The notes beneath the pieces were generated by a model. The model did not search any database. It was given only the letters and a program-made list of their open reading frames with translations, and had not been told where the DNA came from. The translations under genes were made by a program, and so were the position numbers. DNA of 64,000 nucleotides from Annona cherimola (lineage: Eukaryota > Streptophyta > Magnoliopsida > Magnoliales > Annonaceae). This document shows positions 49,500 through 59,889 of this stretch, piece by piece; the first letter of the stretch is position 1, and every line of letters starts with the position of its first letter. Where the stretch lies: the NCBI GenBank assembly GCA_030490835.1, contig CM059977.1, positions 22,363,335 to 22,427,334 of the forward strand, given 5' to 3'.

Positions 49500-50070
49500 C
49501 GATGACGACGAGAAGCCCCAAATCGCCCAAATCGAGAGGAGCCCCAACGGCAACTTCCTACTGCAGTGCTGCCCCCGGCGTCTTCATCTCGTCCGATCGG
49601 CATTCGGCGACAGCAAAGCAGCGACCTATCCATTTCCAGCGACGAGCAGCGATGTCCGATCGGCGTTCGGCGACCAGTAGAGCCACGACCCTCCATTTCC
49701 GGCGACGAGCAGCGATCTCGTTTTCATTTCCGGCGACCAACAGAGGAGGGACGTCCAATCGACCATGAGAAGCCCCAATCGGTGACCTCCTGCTGCGGTG
49801 CTGCCCTAGCTCACGACGTCTAGGCATCTTCATCTCTTTCGATTAGCATTCGGCGACAGCAAAGCAGCGGCCTCTCCATTTCCGGCGACGAGCAGCGACG
49901 TCCTTTCCATCTCCGGCAACTAGCAAAGCAGCGACGTCCGATCGGCGTTCAGCGACCAGCAGAGCCACGATCTCTCCATTTTCCGGCGATGAGCAGCGAC
50001 CTCCTTTGTTTCCTTTGTTTCCGGCGACAAGCAGAGCAACGACGTCCATCAGAGCTGCGCCATCTTCACT
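49500..50070 (+). repeat. GC-rich tandem repeats inside the hAT element
   Basis: Units including 'ttccggcgacgagcagcgac', 'gatcggcgttcggcgacc' and 'agcaaagcagcgac' recur in a higher-order pattern (49,590-49,760 resembles 49,840-50,050). Open frames on both strands follow from this and are not genes. Confidence 0.75.
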
Positions 50071-50129
50071 ATCGACGACTGCATTCTGGTCCAGGGGAAT
50101 ACGGAGGGGGATATCTATCTGAATGATCT

Positions 50130-50455
50130 TTAGTTCTTTACCGACCAGTCTGATTTTAGACCGGTCAAAAAATATATTTTTTTGTTTTTTTTGAAAAATA
50201 TTTTTATAAACATGCCCATCTGCTTATATTTAATCTATAAACTAAGTTTTACCATTTTTGGATATATATATATATTTATTTTGGATTTTTTAATACAAAA
50301 ATGGTAAAATCCAAAATCCAAAATAAATAAATATTTATATATATCCAAAAATGGTAAAACTTAGTTTATAGATTAAATATAACTAGATTAACATATTTAT
50401 AAAAATATTTTTCAAAAAAAATAAAAATATATATTTTTTGACCAATCGAAACGAA
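50130..50455. mobile_element. Foldback element FB5 nested in the hAT element
   Basis: Arms 'aatctataaactaagtttta' and 'taaaacttagtttatagatt' are near-perfect inverted repeats around 50,295, with outer 'ttttagaccggtcaaaaaat' and 'attttttgaccaatcg'. Confidence 0.8.
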
Positions 50456-50814
50456 TAAGTGCTCGATATCTATTGTCTACATTAAGTAAGGTCTACTACA
50501 TGCCAAATACAACATACTAGCTAATATGTTAGATATACTAAGAAAAGTATGTTTAGAGATTTTTTAAATATTACTATTAATATTTTTCTACATATTTTGT
50601 ACTTATATTGTGATTTTTAAAATTTAACATATATATTTAAGATTTATGAAATATAATTTTATCATTATATTTATTTAAAATTTAATATTTATGACATCAT
50701 AAATAGTCATGCTGACGTCACCGGTTCAAACCGGTTTATTTAACCGGTCGAACCGGTTCGAACCAGACCGGTTCCTTTTCCGGTTCAATCACCGGTTCGG
50801 TTCTGACAACACTG

Positions 50815-52500
50815 GTATATTGTCACATTTGATTAAAAATAGGTATATTCGTGTGTAAACTAGAAAAAAGCACATATCTATTCATAGTGTATTACAATGT
50901 AATAATACTTTATAAAATTATTTATGAACACAAAGTGGTATTTTAAATGTTTTAGACATTGGAAATACTAATTAAAGTTGATATTTAATATTAAATTTTT
51001 TTCTTATAATAATTTTACACATTTATAGATAGTGTCATATATAATGATATTAAGTGAATGAAAGAATTTTCATAATGATATAAATGATGTTAGATACAAC
51101 AAATGGAGTGAATTTTTATAAATCATCAAAGTATTAAAAATGAAGAGGTTACATAGAAGCGTTCCCATTACTTAAAATATACATCAATAAGGCATAAGCT
51201 CAATTGGTGACAACACCAATAAGGGCACTGTGGGCGTGCACATCTTAGAGCGGGAACTACAGTTTCCCGTGCAGGGAGCATTTAATTTCCTCCTTTGTTA
51301 ATAGTGGGAGAAAAATTTTAAGAGCGTTTGAGGTTGATTATTAATATGAAATGAAAGGGAAAAAAGAAGTAAGGACTATTGAGTTGCATTGCAATATGAG
51401 TTAAGAAGAGGTAATATTGTAACAACATTAAAAAAATATGTCATATGGATTAGAATATGACAATACTTTATAAAATTATTTCTCTATGTAGTAATGATAT
51501 TTTAGATAATTTAAAGTTAAAAATAAACTTTAGACTTGAGATTCAAGATGTGTTTAACAATCATGAAAACTTGTCAATCCAAAGTTTTTCATCATCGATA
51601 CTATCTTATTTTTTACACCGTCATGTATAACTATTATACTTTTTAATCATTTTTTGTAACTACAAATATAATTATTTTATATATTTTAACTTTATTATAT
51701 TTATCTTTTGTCGTCATCTATATTATATCACATCATTCCTCTCATTCGAAAAAGTTCGGTGCATGAAATTTTATTTTTTAAAGTTATATAAAATATCAAA
51801 CATACTCTTAATATCAAATTATTTTATTACATTAACTCTACGTATTCTTTAGACAAGAGTATTGCACAATGATACTATGAAAATTAATTTTTTTTTTAAA
51901 ATAATATAAATGAGACTATGGATATTTGGGCCTACAAAACTTTTGTTCCATATATAACCTTTTTTATTTTTTAATATTTTAATGATTAATGAAAAATTTA
52001 TTTCATCTTTTTTCTTTAACATTATTTATCTTATCATAAAAACTCTCTTACTTACTTTGTATTAATATATACGTACCCGTCTATAAGTATATAAAATAAA
52101 GGTAATAAAATGATTTAATATTAAAAATTAATTTTAAGTGGTATTTTAAAAATCAAAATGATCCAAAATATCAATACTACCTAAATAAATAATCCTATAA
52201 AGTATTATTATACTCTAATATATGCAAATAAATCTAAGTATTTTTTTAATTTATACGTAAATATATTTATATTTTAGCAAATGTGGCTTCATGAACATTT
52301 TTAATTTGGATGAAATTTAGTCTTCTAGCTAAACAAATATTAAATACAATAAATATATTAAATTTAATATCAATTATTAACATCTTAAAAATGAAAGAGG
52401 TTATAAGAAATTGCTCATAGATATAAATAACAAACATTGCTTTGCCTTTCGCAGAGCACTCCCGAAGTGGAATATTTACAGAACCAGTGGTTGCATGTGA
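50815..52500. other. AT-rich intergenic upstream of the DET2-like gene
   Basis: No gene. It contains a possible tRNA-like SINE head at 51,187-51,300 ('aagctcaattggtgacaac'), a decayed Tourist-like MITE (about 51,545-51,807), and an AT-rich arm at 52,190-52,410 matching one arm of the palindrome at 54,120-54,555. Confidence 0.45.
52190..52410. mobile_element. Arm of AT-rich palindromic MITE near the DET2 promoter
   Basis: Read in reverse complement it gives 'gaagactaaatttcatccaa' and 'aaaatgttcatgaagcca', close to 'gagactaggtttcgtccaaa' and 'agtatgtttacaggct' from 54,420-54,490. It ends about 185 bp before the DET2 start codon. Confidence 0.5.
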
Positions 52501-52594
52501 CCTGTAACTGCCTCCCGCGAGGAATCTGATTGCATCTTCTGCTGCATTTCCCCACTTTATATCCGCCCCATCCCAACAAGCCCTACAATCGGCC

Positions 52595-53395
52595 ATGGAC
52601 ATGGACCCGTCATCGCCGTACATCGCATCGTGGGACGCCTCCTTCTTCAAGATCGCCCTGCTCGTCATGTACCTAATCACCCCTCTCACCTTCCTCTCCC
52701 TGCAATTCCTGCAAGCTCCCTACGGCAAGCACTACCGCCCCGGCTGGGGGCCCTCCATCCCAGCTTCCTTCGCCTGGTTCGCCATGGAATCCCCCACACT
52801 CTTCGTCCCTCTCCTCCTCTTCCCCTACGGACGAAACGCCTCCAACCCCCTCGCCGTCGCCCTCATCTCCTTCTTCCTTTTCCACTACTTCCACCGCACC
52901 TGTCTCTACCCCTTCTACCTCCGCCCCGCGCTCTCCGCACCCTTCCCCGTTTCCATCGCCCTCACCGCCTTCGCTTTCAACCTCCTCAACTCTTACCTCC
53001 AGTCGCGCTGGGTCTCCCACTACGCCGATCTCGCCGACGCCGGGTGGTGGTTTTGGAGGCGCTTCCTCGTCGGATCCGCGGTTTTCCTCGGCGGTTTCAT
53101 GCTCAACGTGCGCTCAGATCTGGCGCTGGTGCGCCTGAAGCGGGAGGCCAAGGGCGGATACAGGGTGCCACGAGGCGGCCTGTTCGAGTTCGTGAGTTGT
53201 CCGAATTACCTGGGCGAGGCTCTCGAGTGGCTGGGCTGGGCCGTCATGACGTGGAGCTGGGCTGGGCTCTCCTTCTTCCTGTACACCTGCGCAAATCTGG
53301 TGCCGAGGGCGAGAGCGAATCGACGGTGGTATATGGAGAAGTTCGGGGACGAGTATCCCCGGACCCGGAAGGCTGTCGTACCGTTTCTTTACTGA
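52595..53395 (+). CDS. DET2: Steroid 5-alpha-reductase, DET2-like
   Basis: A 266-aa, single-exon protein (Arabidopsis DET2 is 262 aa, also intronless). It reduces the delta-4 double bond of campestenone-type sterols with NADPH, an early step of brassinosteroid synthesis, in the ER membrane. Several hydrophobic segments are evident (about 18-40, 68-78, 86-100, 118-134, 155-172, 212-235). The signature 'FEFVSCPNYLGEALEWLGWA' includes the glutamate at 208, which by a 4-residue offset corresponds to the residue changed in the Arabidopsis det2-1 allele. The C-terminal NADPH-binding block 'YMEKFGDEYPRTRKAVVPF' is intact. The coding region is much more GC-rich than its flanks. A second ATG at codon 3 is possible, but the first is kept. 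It looks functional. Confidence 0.95.
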   Translation: MDMDPSSPYIASWDASFFKIALLVMYLITPLTFLSLQFLQAPYGKHYRPGWGPSIPASFAWFAMESPTLFVPLLLFPYGRNASNPLAVALISFFLFHYFHRTCLYPFYLRPALSAPFPVSIALTAFAFNLLNSYLQSRWVSHYADLADAGWWFWRRFLVGSAVFLGGFMLNVRSDLALVRLKREAKGGYRVPRGGLFEFVSCPNYLGEALEWLGWAVMTWSWAGLSFFLYTCANLVPRARANRRWYMEKFGDEYPRTRKAVVPFLY

Positions 53396-54596
53396 ATGGA
53401 TGATCAACGGCTAGGATGATTTTTGAGAGTGGAATCTGTTGTGGAAATGTGATATAGGTATACCATCAAATCTGTAGAAATCGAAGTGGCTGATTCTCTC
53501 GATGTGCTCATGTTTGGTAATTGGTTGTGGCTTTGTGTGCGCTGGTGTACGATCCAAACTAGTTGGCGGAGTACAAAATGAGAGTGGGTCATGGAGAACG
53601 CGGACTTTAGATGCAATTTGCAAAGGGACCGGATCTTGAATAGCAGAGGGCTCTTTCCCAACTGAATTTTTTGAGACGTAATGAAAGATCCAGACCGTCT
53701 ATTGGTTATGTCTTTTTATTATAATCCGTACATATGTTGGATGTATATATCATCAGTCGTAATTAACATTCAGAAATCAGATTTAAACTGCTAAAACGAT
53801 ATGCACTATTTTTATAAAACAAAATTACTTTTTTTTTTTTTTTCAAATTGAATCCATATATTATATTCAATAAAGTGAAATATACATATAGGGAAAAAGC
53901 CAGATAACATAATATTATGTAAATAATATCAATTCATAAATTAATATCCTAATAAATATAATACTTAAAAATTCATATAAATAATTAGATGGTATTAAAT
54001 TCTAAATGGAATATAACTAATGGTTTGGATGTTAAAAATATACATTACGTGATATAAATTATGGAAGTATTTTATCAAATATATATATGGGCTCCAAGTT
54101 ACATAAAAGTAGATTCACGTAAGATTTTGATATTTGATGGAAAATCTAATTCATTCATTATGTTTAATATCTTTTCTTTATCTAGGAGATTAAGTTTAAT
54201 CTCAATCGAGTATGTTTATGAGACACATTTATTAGAAAATGTATATATTCATGTGTAAATTATGAAAAATGCTAAAATATCAATTTTAAAGTAGTATTTT
54301 CGACATCTAAACCATCAAAATATAATTTTCGTATGAATAAATGATTCTATTAAGTATTATTATATTTTAATACATGTGTAAATAGATCTAAGAATTTTTC
54401 ATAATTTATATATGTATATATATTTTCGAACAAATATAGCCTGTAAACATACTTGATTTGGACGAAACCTAGTCTCTTAGATATATAAATGATATGATGT
54501 TAAATATAATAAATTGATTAAATTTTTTTACTAAGAATCAAAGTCTTAGATTTTGAATGAATTACGTGAATCAGCTTCTGGAAACGTACACATGTG
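53396..54596. other. 3' region of the DET2-like gene and AT-rich flank
   Basis: The first ~300 bp are the likely 3' UTR. A poly-T run lies at 53,829-53,843. From about 54,000 the sequence is repetitive AT-rich DNA leading into the palindrome at 54,120-54,555. Confidence 0.5.
54120..54555. mobile_element. AT-rich palindromic MITE
   Basis: Imperfect inverted arms of about 170 bp, centred near 54,340. The left has 'tgtttaatatcttttcttta', 'gagtatgtttatgagaca' and 'gtgtaaattatgaaaaat'; the right has 'atttttcataatttatat', 'tgtaaacatacttgat' and 'gatgttaaatata'. No coding capacity. Confidence 0.7.
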
Positions 54597-54925
54597 TATA
54601 TATGAGAACTTATCCTATGCAGACGGACTGCACCGCAATACTGTAAAATGGGATAATGAAACCATACACAATCATTTATCCATAAAAAAATCATACTTTG
54701 GATGATTTAGATATTGAAAATAACACTTTAAACTTGATATTTATATTAAACTATTTTATTACGTTCATTTTGTACCATTTTAAGATGGGATGTATACACA
54801 TGTTAGATTTAGGTGAAAATTGATATGTTAATAAAGTGAATAATTCTAAATACAATGGGTAGAGTAGATTTTTTATTCATGATCAAATGGGCCCCACAGT
54901 GCATTCAGACCGTAAAGAGCTCGTG
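54597..54925 (-). mobile_element. Foldback element of the TGCAGT/GATCA family, copy 2
   Basis: Core: 'ttattacgttcattttgtac', 'cattttaagatgggatg', 'aatacaatgggtagagtaga', 'gatcaaatgggccccacag'. It lies next to a 'tgtatatatgag' TA run. The terminal parts differ from those of the other copies. Confidence 0.6.
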
Positions 54926-55504
54926 ATCCACCTTCGGCTGCAAGCTGAGAATGCAGCAGACGCGTGGCTTTGTCGTTTATCACGAGCGTAAGACGCCTGA
55001 AATTAAAATTTTAAAGCAACATCTTAAAACCCTTTAAGATCAAAATTGAAGCGGCAGAAAAGATGCTGTTAAGAGTATTAGTTTATCGCGAAAATTTATG
55101 TTTAACAGATTTGTATTTAAAACAAAAGTTTATCTAACATTGTAATACCTTTCGTATGTACGAGTTTCATATTTTTAAACAACAATAAAAAAAAGGAAGT
55201 GTAGAATCTGAATGGCATCTCCCCATATTATAACGCAAAAAAAATTTTACATCCAACCAATTAAAAGCTATACCAAACTTGCTCACTAGTTTAATAGTAA
55301 AGATATAAAACTTTTATGATTTACATATTTTTATCATATAATTATACAAATGTTATAATATACTAAATTTCTATAAATAATCTTAATCTTAAAATTTTAA
55401 TTTATTAAGAATTCTAGAACGTCCAATTGCATATAGGCGATATTTTCAATAACATTATTTCTATATTAAACGACTGAATATTTTTATAATCTTAAATAAA
55501 AAAA
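54926..55504. other. AT-rich intergenic
   Basis: No gene or repeat recognised before the LINE starts. Confidence 0.5.
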
Positions 55505-55559
55505 TCAGGACGCATTCAACTATAATGGTGGGGGTACGCGGATCACCGACACACAGGGG

Positions 55560-57238
55560 TTGCTGGATCTCACCCTATCCTACTTTCAAGAGGTTTTTTC
55601 TTCTTCGGGCCCTTCTGATTTGCACCGCATCACGGGCCTAGCCACAAGGAAGATATCAACTGAGTCACAAGCGTCTCTCACGAGACCCCTGTCCATGGTG
55701 GAGGTGTTAACTGCTTTAAAAGCCATGAATCCTTCCAAAGCTCCTGGTCCTGATGGTCTTCCTGCTGGCTTCTATCGTACACATTGGCGTACCGTTGGGC
55801 ACGACGTCTTCTCCATGTGCAAAGCCTTTATGGAAGATCGAACCCCGCCGCATCAGTGCCAACAACTCCAAGCACTCAACCACACCAACATTGTCTTAAT
55901 TCCGAAAAAGGCGGGCGCTGAAAAACTTGGGGATTTTCGCCCCATCAGTCTTTGTAGTGTGGCCTATAAAATTTTGGCAAAGGTATTGGCTAATCGTCTG
56001 AAAAGATGCCTAAATGAAGTGATCTCCCCTCAACAGAGCGCGTTTGTCTCGGGCCGCCTCATTACTGACAATATGTTGATTGCTTATGAAGTCATTCATT
56101 CCCTTCGGTTGAGAAGAGGGAGAAACAAGAGAGAATTGGCAGTTAAACTGGATATGTCTAAAGCCTATGATCGGGTAGAATGGAATTTTCTGAGCGAAAT
56201 GATGGGAGCCATGAACTTTGGTCCTGTGTGGATAAATTGGATGTGCCGGTGTGTGCAGTCTGTTCGCTACCGGATTCTGGTTAACGGGCACAAAACCTCT
56301 CTCCTCACCCCACATAGAGGTCTGCGACAGGGAGACCCACTATCTCTATATCTTTTTCTTATTTGCGCAGAAGGTCTCTCTCTTCTTCTTGCTCACGCTC
56401 ATCTCCACAGGTCACTACATGGTATCAGACTCTGCCCCGGGGACTCACTTTATCTCATCTTTTCTTTGCTGATGACGCTCTAATCTTTATAGGGGCTTCT
56501 GACTCCCAGGTGCGACATCTTCTCTCCATTCTGAGAACGTATAGTGAATGCTCGGGACAAATTGTAAACATCAACAAAACAACGCTCTTCTTTAGCTCCA
56601 ATACAAACTCTGTTGTGAGGAGGTCTATCATTGGGTTGTTTGGATCATGTGCTCTGAATTTTCACTCTTATTTGGGGTTGCCTATTTGGCTGGGGAGATC
56701 GAAGACGGCTATGTTTAAGGACCTAAAGGACCGTGTATGGCGGAAGATTCAGGGGTGGAAGGGGCGACTTCTATCGTGGGGAGGTAAGGAGATTCTTATA
56801 AAAGCAGTTGCACAAGCTATCCCTAGTTATGCTTTGAGTATTTTCCTCCTCCCCAAAAGCTTTTGTAACGAAATGGAAAGCATGCTGAGCAAATTCTGGT
56901 GGGGTGAGAGTGATGGGAAACGTAAAATGAGCTGGGTTGCATGGAAAGATATGTGCAAGTCCAAGGCTGCTGGGGGTATGGGCTTCCGTCACCTGATCTG
57001 TTTCAACCATGCACTGCTAGCCAAATAGGTGTGGCGGCTTGTCTCAAACACGGATTCCCTATGTTATTCTGCTCTGAAGGCCAAATACTTTAGTCATGAA
57101 AATCTTTGGGCATGCACGGCGAAGCCATCAGATTCGTTCACCTGGAAGAGTATCCTTAAAGCTAGGGATGTGATCCTTCGGGGGTGTCGGTGGCGGGTTG
57201 GCTCTGGGCACCAGGTGAGGTTCTTTCATGACAGGTGA
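55560..57238 (+). pseudogene. LINE reverse transcriptase (broken)
   Basis: From 55,560 the frame reads through RT landmarks in order: 'MNPSKAPGPDGLPAGFYRTH', 'NIVLIPKKAGAEKLGDFRPI', 'SPQQSAFVSGRLITDNML', 'LAVKLDMSKAYDRVEW' (first catalytic aspartate), and 'GLRQGDPLS'. A frame break near 56,440-56,460 moves the 'HLFFADDALIF' block (catalytic ADD) to another frame, which continues to 57,025. A TAG at 57,026-57,028 and a TGA at 57,236-57,238 interrupt the downstream part, where tryptophan or glutamine codons would be usual. Only described here as dead remains. Confidence 0.85.
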
Positions 57239-57405
57239 CTTTCTTCCCCAATTCAAAAGGTCGGGCCCTTACCGGCTCACATCCCCGATGACGCGAAGGT
57301 TTGTTTCTTTCGAAATGAATTGGACGGGCAATGGGAGGAAACCCTTATTCTGCAAGCGGTTGGGGAGGCTGGGCATGACATCATATCTTTAATCCACCTC
57401 CGAAT

Positions 57406-58590
57406 GTGGGCGAGGAGGATCTATGTTTTTGGGAACCGGAACCGGACGGCCATTTTGCTGTGAAATCTGCATACAGGCTCCTCTCACAGATACCTGAGGG
57501 GCCTTTGGTTGATGGCGATGCCGGTGACGACCGTGATCGGCAGATATTCAAATTCATATGGAAAGTTAAACTCCCAAGTAAAATTCTTATCTTTTGTTGG
57601 AGACTGCTTTTAGATGCTCTCCCCACCCTTCTTAATTTACAGCAGCGCGGTTTCACGTTGGACACCTCATGCCTGTTCTGCAAGAGGGCTCCGGAAGATA
57701 TATTTCATCTGTTTATCAACTGCAATGCTACCCAACCGGTCTATCAGAATATTGTGGGTGATCTGCTTCCTTCTGTAATTGGCACCTCCATTCCAGATAT
57801 TTTGAGGGCTTTCATCACCACAAATTGCATGGATGTTTTTTCCCCGTTCCTCCTGTACTGTTGGCGTATCTGGCACTTGCGTAACCAACTATGGGCGGAT
57901 GGCACCCCACCAGTGTTTTCTGATGTTAGGGACTGGTGCAATAACTTCATGCATCAGTATGGGATCGCGATGGATCTAAGGGAGTCAGCCTTTTTCGACA
58001 AACCCCTGGTTGCCAGATGGACTAAGCCTGGGCCGGCACCTTCTAGGTCAACATTGATGGGTGAAGAAATATCCACAACAACTGTACTGGGATGGCGGCG
58101 GTTATTAGAGACTCTCATGGCTCTTTCATTGCCGCGAAGGGATGGAGACGGCAAGAACTTCTGGACCCGTTGATCATGGAGGCTACTGCATTGTGGCTGG
58201 GGTTGAAGTGGGACTTGGATGGTCATTTCGCTGACCTTCAGATGGAATCTGACTCATTGACTCTTATTGAGTTCCTGGTGGGTGATCGCTCCATCAGGGC
58301 TCCGGTGGGAGCGATTCTCTCTCTTATCCATCAAGTCGCCCTTCAGGCCAACTCTTTGTCTTTTCAACACGTCTTACAGAGAATTCTGTTGCTCACATTT
58401 TGGCTGATTTTGTATCATCTCATTTTTTGCCTGAACAAGAATGGTGGGATACCCCACCATTCTTCCTTCAGGAAAAACTCTGTAAAGATAATTTTTTGGA
58501 AATGCTATATGATGATAGCCCTCTCCTCTCTACCTCTGGTTGTTCTCACTCTCAGAGGTTGGCAGGATAGGTGCTCATCTTTCAATCAAA
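57406..58590 (+). pseudogene. LINE zinc-binding and RNase H-like tail (broken)
   Basis: After a frame change near 57,405 comes the RT zinc-binding domain: 'FAVKSAYRLLSQ', 'ILIFCWRLLLDALPTLLNLQ', then 'CLFCKRAPEDIFHLFINC', with CxxC and HxxxxC ligands. Around 58,040 another frame change leads to an RNase H-like domain ('GMAAVIRDSHGSF', 'MEATALWLGLKWDL', 'DLQMESDSLTLIEFL'). A last frame break near 58,385 puts 'SVAHILADFVSSHF' in a third frame. This domain order is that of plant L1 elements that carry a C-terminal RNase H. Confidence 0.8.
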
Positions 58591-58680
58591 ATAAATAAAT
58601 AAATAAATAAACTTCCGTGTTATAAGTTATATTCTAAACAGCAACTTATCTGCCGTTTCAATTATGATTTTAAACTATAT

Positions 58681-59032
58681 ATATGGGATTTATTCCAGTG
58701 CATGTGACTGCACTGTGCAGTCCATGCACTGTGGGCCCCACCTGATCATAAATGGAAAATCCACCCCACTCATTGTATTTAGAATTGTTCACTTTAATAG
58801 CATATCAATTTTCATCCAAATCCAACATGTATATAGTCTCCATCTTAAAATGGTGCAAAATCAACGTAATAAAATAGTTTAATGTAAATATCAAATTTAA
58901 AGTGATTTTTTCAACATCTAAACCGTCTAAAGTATGATTTATATATGGATAAATGAGTGTATAAAGTTTCATTGCAATCTAACATGTGTGGGGTCCATTT
59001 TACAGCGGATCCGATTGCACACGATCGTGTCT
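58681..59032 (+). mobile_element. Foldback element of the TGCAGT/GATCA family, copy 3
   Basis: Left terminal hairpin 'ccagtgcatgtgactgcac' / 'gtgcagtccatgcactg', then the family core 'ggccccacctgatcat', 'ccactcattgtatttagaat', 'aaaatcaacgtaataaaata', 'tcaacatctaaaccgtc'. It sits between 'ctatatatatggg' and (TA)n at 59,034-59,053. Confidence 0.75.
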
Positions 59033-59049
59033 CTATATATATATATATA

Positions 59050-59432
59050 TATAGGGAGCTGTTCCGGTGCAGTGATGCTGCACCGGAACAGCGGTACAGT
59101 GGGCCCAAAATGGGCCCCACGTGATCATGAAATTATGATCTACTCCACCCATTGTATTTAGAATAATGTATTCTATTACCACACCAATTTTCATCCCAAT
59201 CAGATATGTATATGTGCCCCATCTGAAAATGGTACAAATCCAACGTAATAAAATAGTTTGATGTAAATAACAACTTTAAAGTATCTGATTGAGATGAAAA
59301 TTGGTATGATTATAGAATACATTATTCTAAATACAATGGGTGGAGTAGATCATGATTTCATGATCATGTGGGGCCCATTTTGGGCCCACTGCACCGCTGT
59401 TCCGGTGCAGTGACGCTGCACCGGAACAGAAT
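59050..59432. mobile_element. Foldback element of the TGCAGT/GATCA family, copy 4
   Basis: An almost complete palindrome. Each end is a hairpin: 'ctgttccggtgcagtgatg' + 'ctgcaccggaacag' at the left, and 'ctgttccggtgcagtgacg' + 'ctgcaccggaacag' at the right. Inner arms 'gtgggcccaaaatgggcccc' and 'ggggcccattttgggcccac'. It is embedded in TA repeats on both sides. Confidence 0.85.

Positions 59433-59489
<57 letters not shown>
59432..59489 (+). repeat. (TA)n microsatellite
   Basis: An uninterrupted TA dinucleotide run of nearly 60 bp immediately after the foldback element. Confidence 0.95.
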
Positions 59490-59494
<5 letters not shown>

Positions 59495-59889
59495 AAACGG
59501 TATTAAGAAGTTTCCTCTCGCCGCTGCCTCCGGCGGCAGGCCTAAGGGTGCCATTCTACTCGCATGTAATCCGCGCTCGGTCGTGAGGTATACGGTTGCG
59601 GTTGACATACGACATTGAGAAATTAGAAGCAGCATGACAGAACTTGCTGACCTAACATGCAAGAGACTTTCTTTTTATTTTTTATTTTTTAAAAGAAAAG
59701 GTCGAAACGTAATCAATTGGGATCTTATTCGTTTTGTATAACCCCGTGAAATTTTGTAAAATACAATCACAGCTTCGGCAACTGTTGCAGCCACCTTCCC
59801 TGCAAGAACTCAGCATACACCTAAAATTACAGGTGGGACCAGTAAAAACGACTTATATGAAAAGCAGTGGAAAGACGGCGAGAAGGGAT
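59490..59889. other. 3' flank of the MTHFR gene
   Basis: Contains the likely 3' UTR of the minus-strand gene. I looked here for the conserved start of an MTHFR C-terminal domain (RPIFWANRPKS type) on the minus strand and did not see it. Confidence 0.55.

Larger units (their letters stand above)
49286..50814 (+). mobile_element. Non-autonomous hAT element with CAGTGTTGTCA ends
   Basis: CAGTGTTGTCAGAACCG at the left, CGGTTCTGACAACACTG at the right. The subterminal regions are rich in 'accggtc' and 'gaaccggt' repeats. The 8-bp flanks are GTACATAG and GTATATTG (6 of 8 match), so insertion is old or the match is partly chance. The inside holds CCGGCGACGAGCAGCGA-type repeats (49,500-50,070) and a foldback (about 50,130-50,455). 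No transposase. Confidence 0.8.
55505..58614 (+). mobile_element. 5'-truncated L1-type LINE
   Basis: Non-LTR retrotransposon sequence in one orientation: reverse transcriptase, zinc-binding tail, RNase H-like domain, then a 3' tail of (AAAT)n at 58,592-58,612. The endonuclease domain and ORF1 are missing, as expected from 5' truncation during insertion. At least three frame breaks and several stops make it inactive. I could not identify the target-site duplication. Confidence 0.88.

Noticed and set aside
49421..50049. Several open frames within the 49,286 hAT element
   Set aside because: All derive from CCGGCGACGAGCAGCGA-type repeats and are open on both strands.
52556..52562. TTTATAT as TATA box of the DET2-like gene
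   Set aside because: Only about 33 bp before the start codon, which would leave almost no leader; not reported as a feature.
52630..53403. A 257-codon frame overlapping the DET2-like gene on the same strand
   Set aside because: It is rich in Arg, Pro and Leu, typical of a shifted frame of a GC-rich gene; the DET2 frame has clear family motifs.
59490..59889. Hidden exon for the MTHFR C-terminal domain after a frameshift
   Set aside because: No conserved C-terminal wording was found in any minus-strand frame downstream of the stop.
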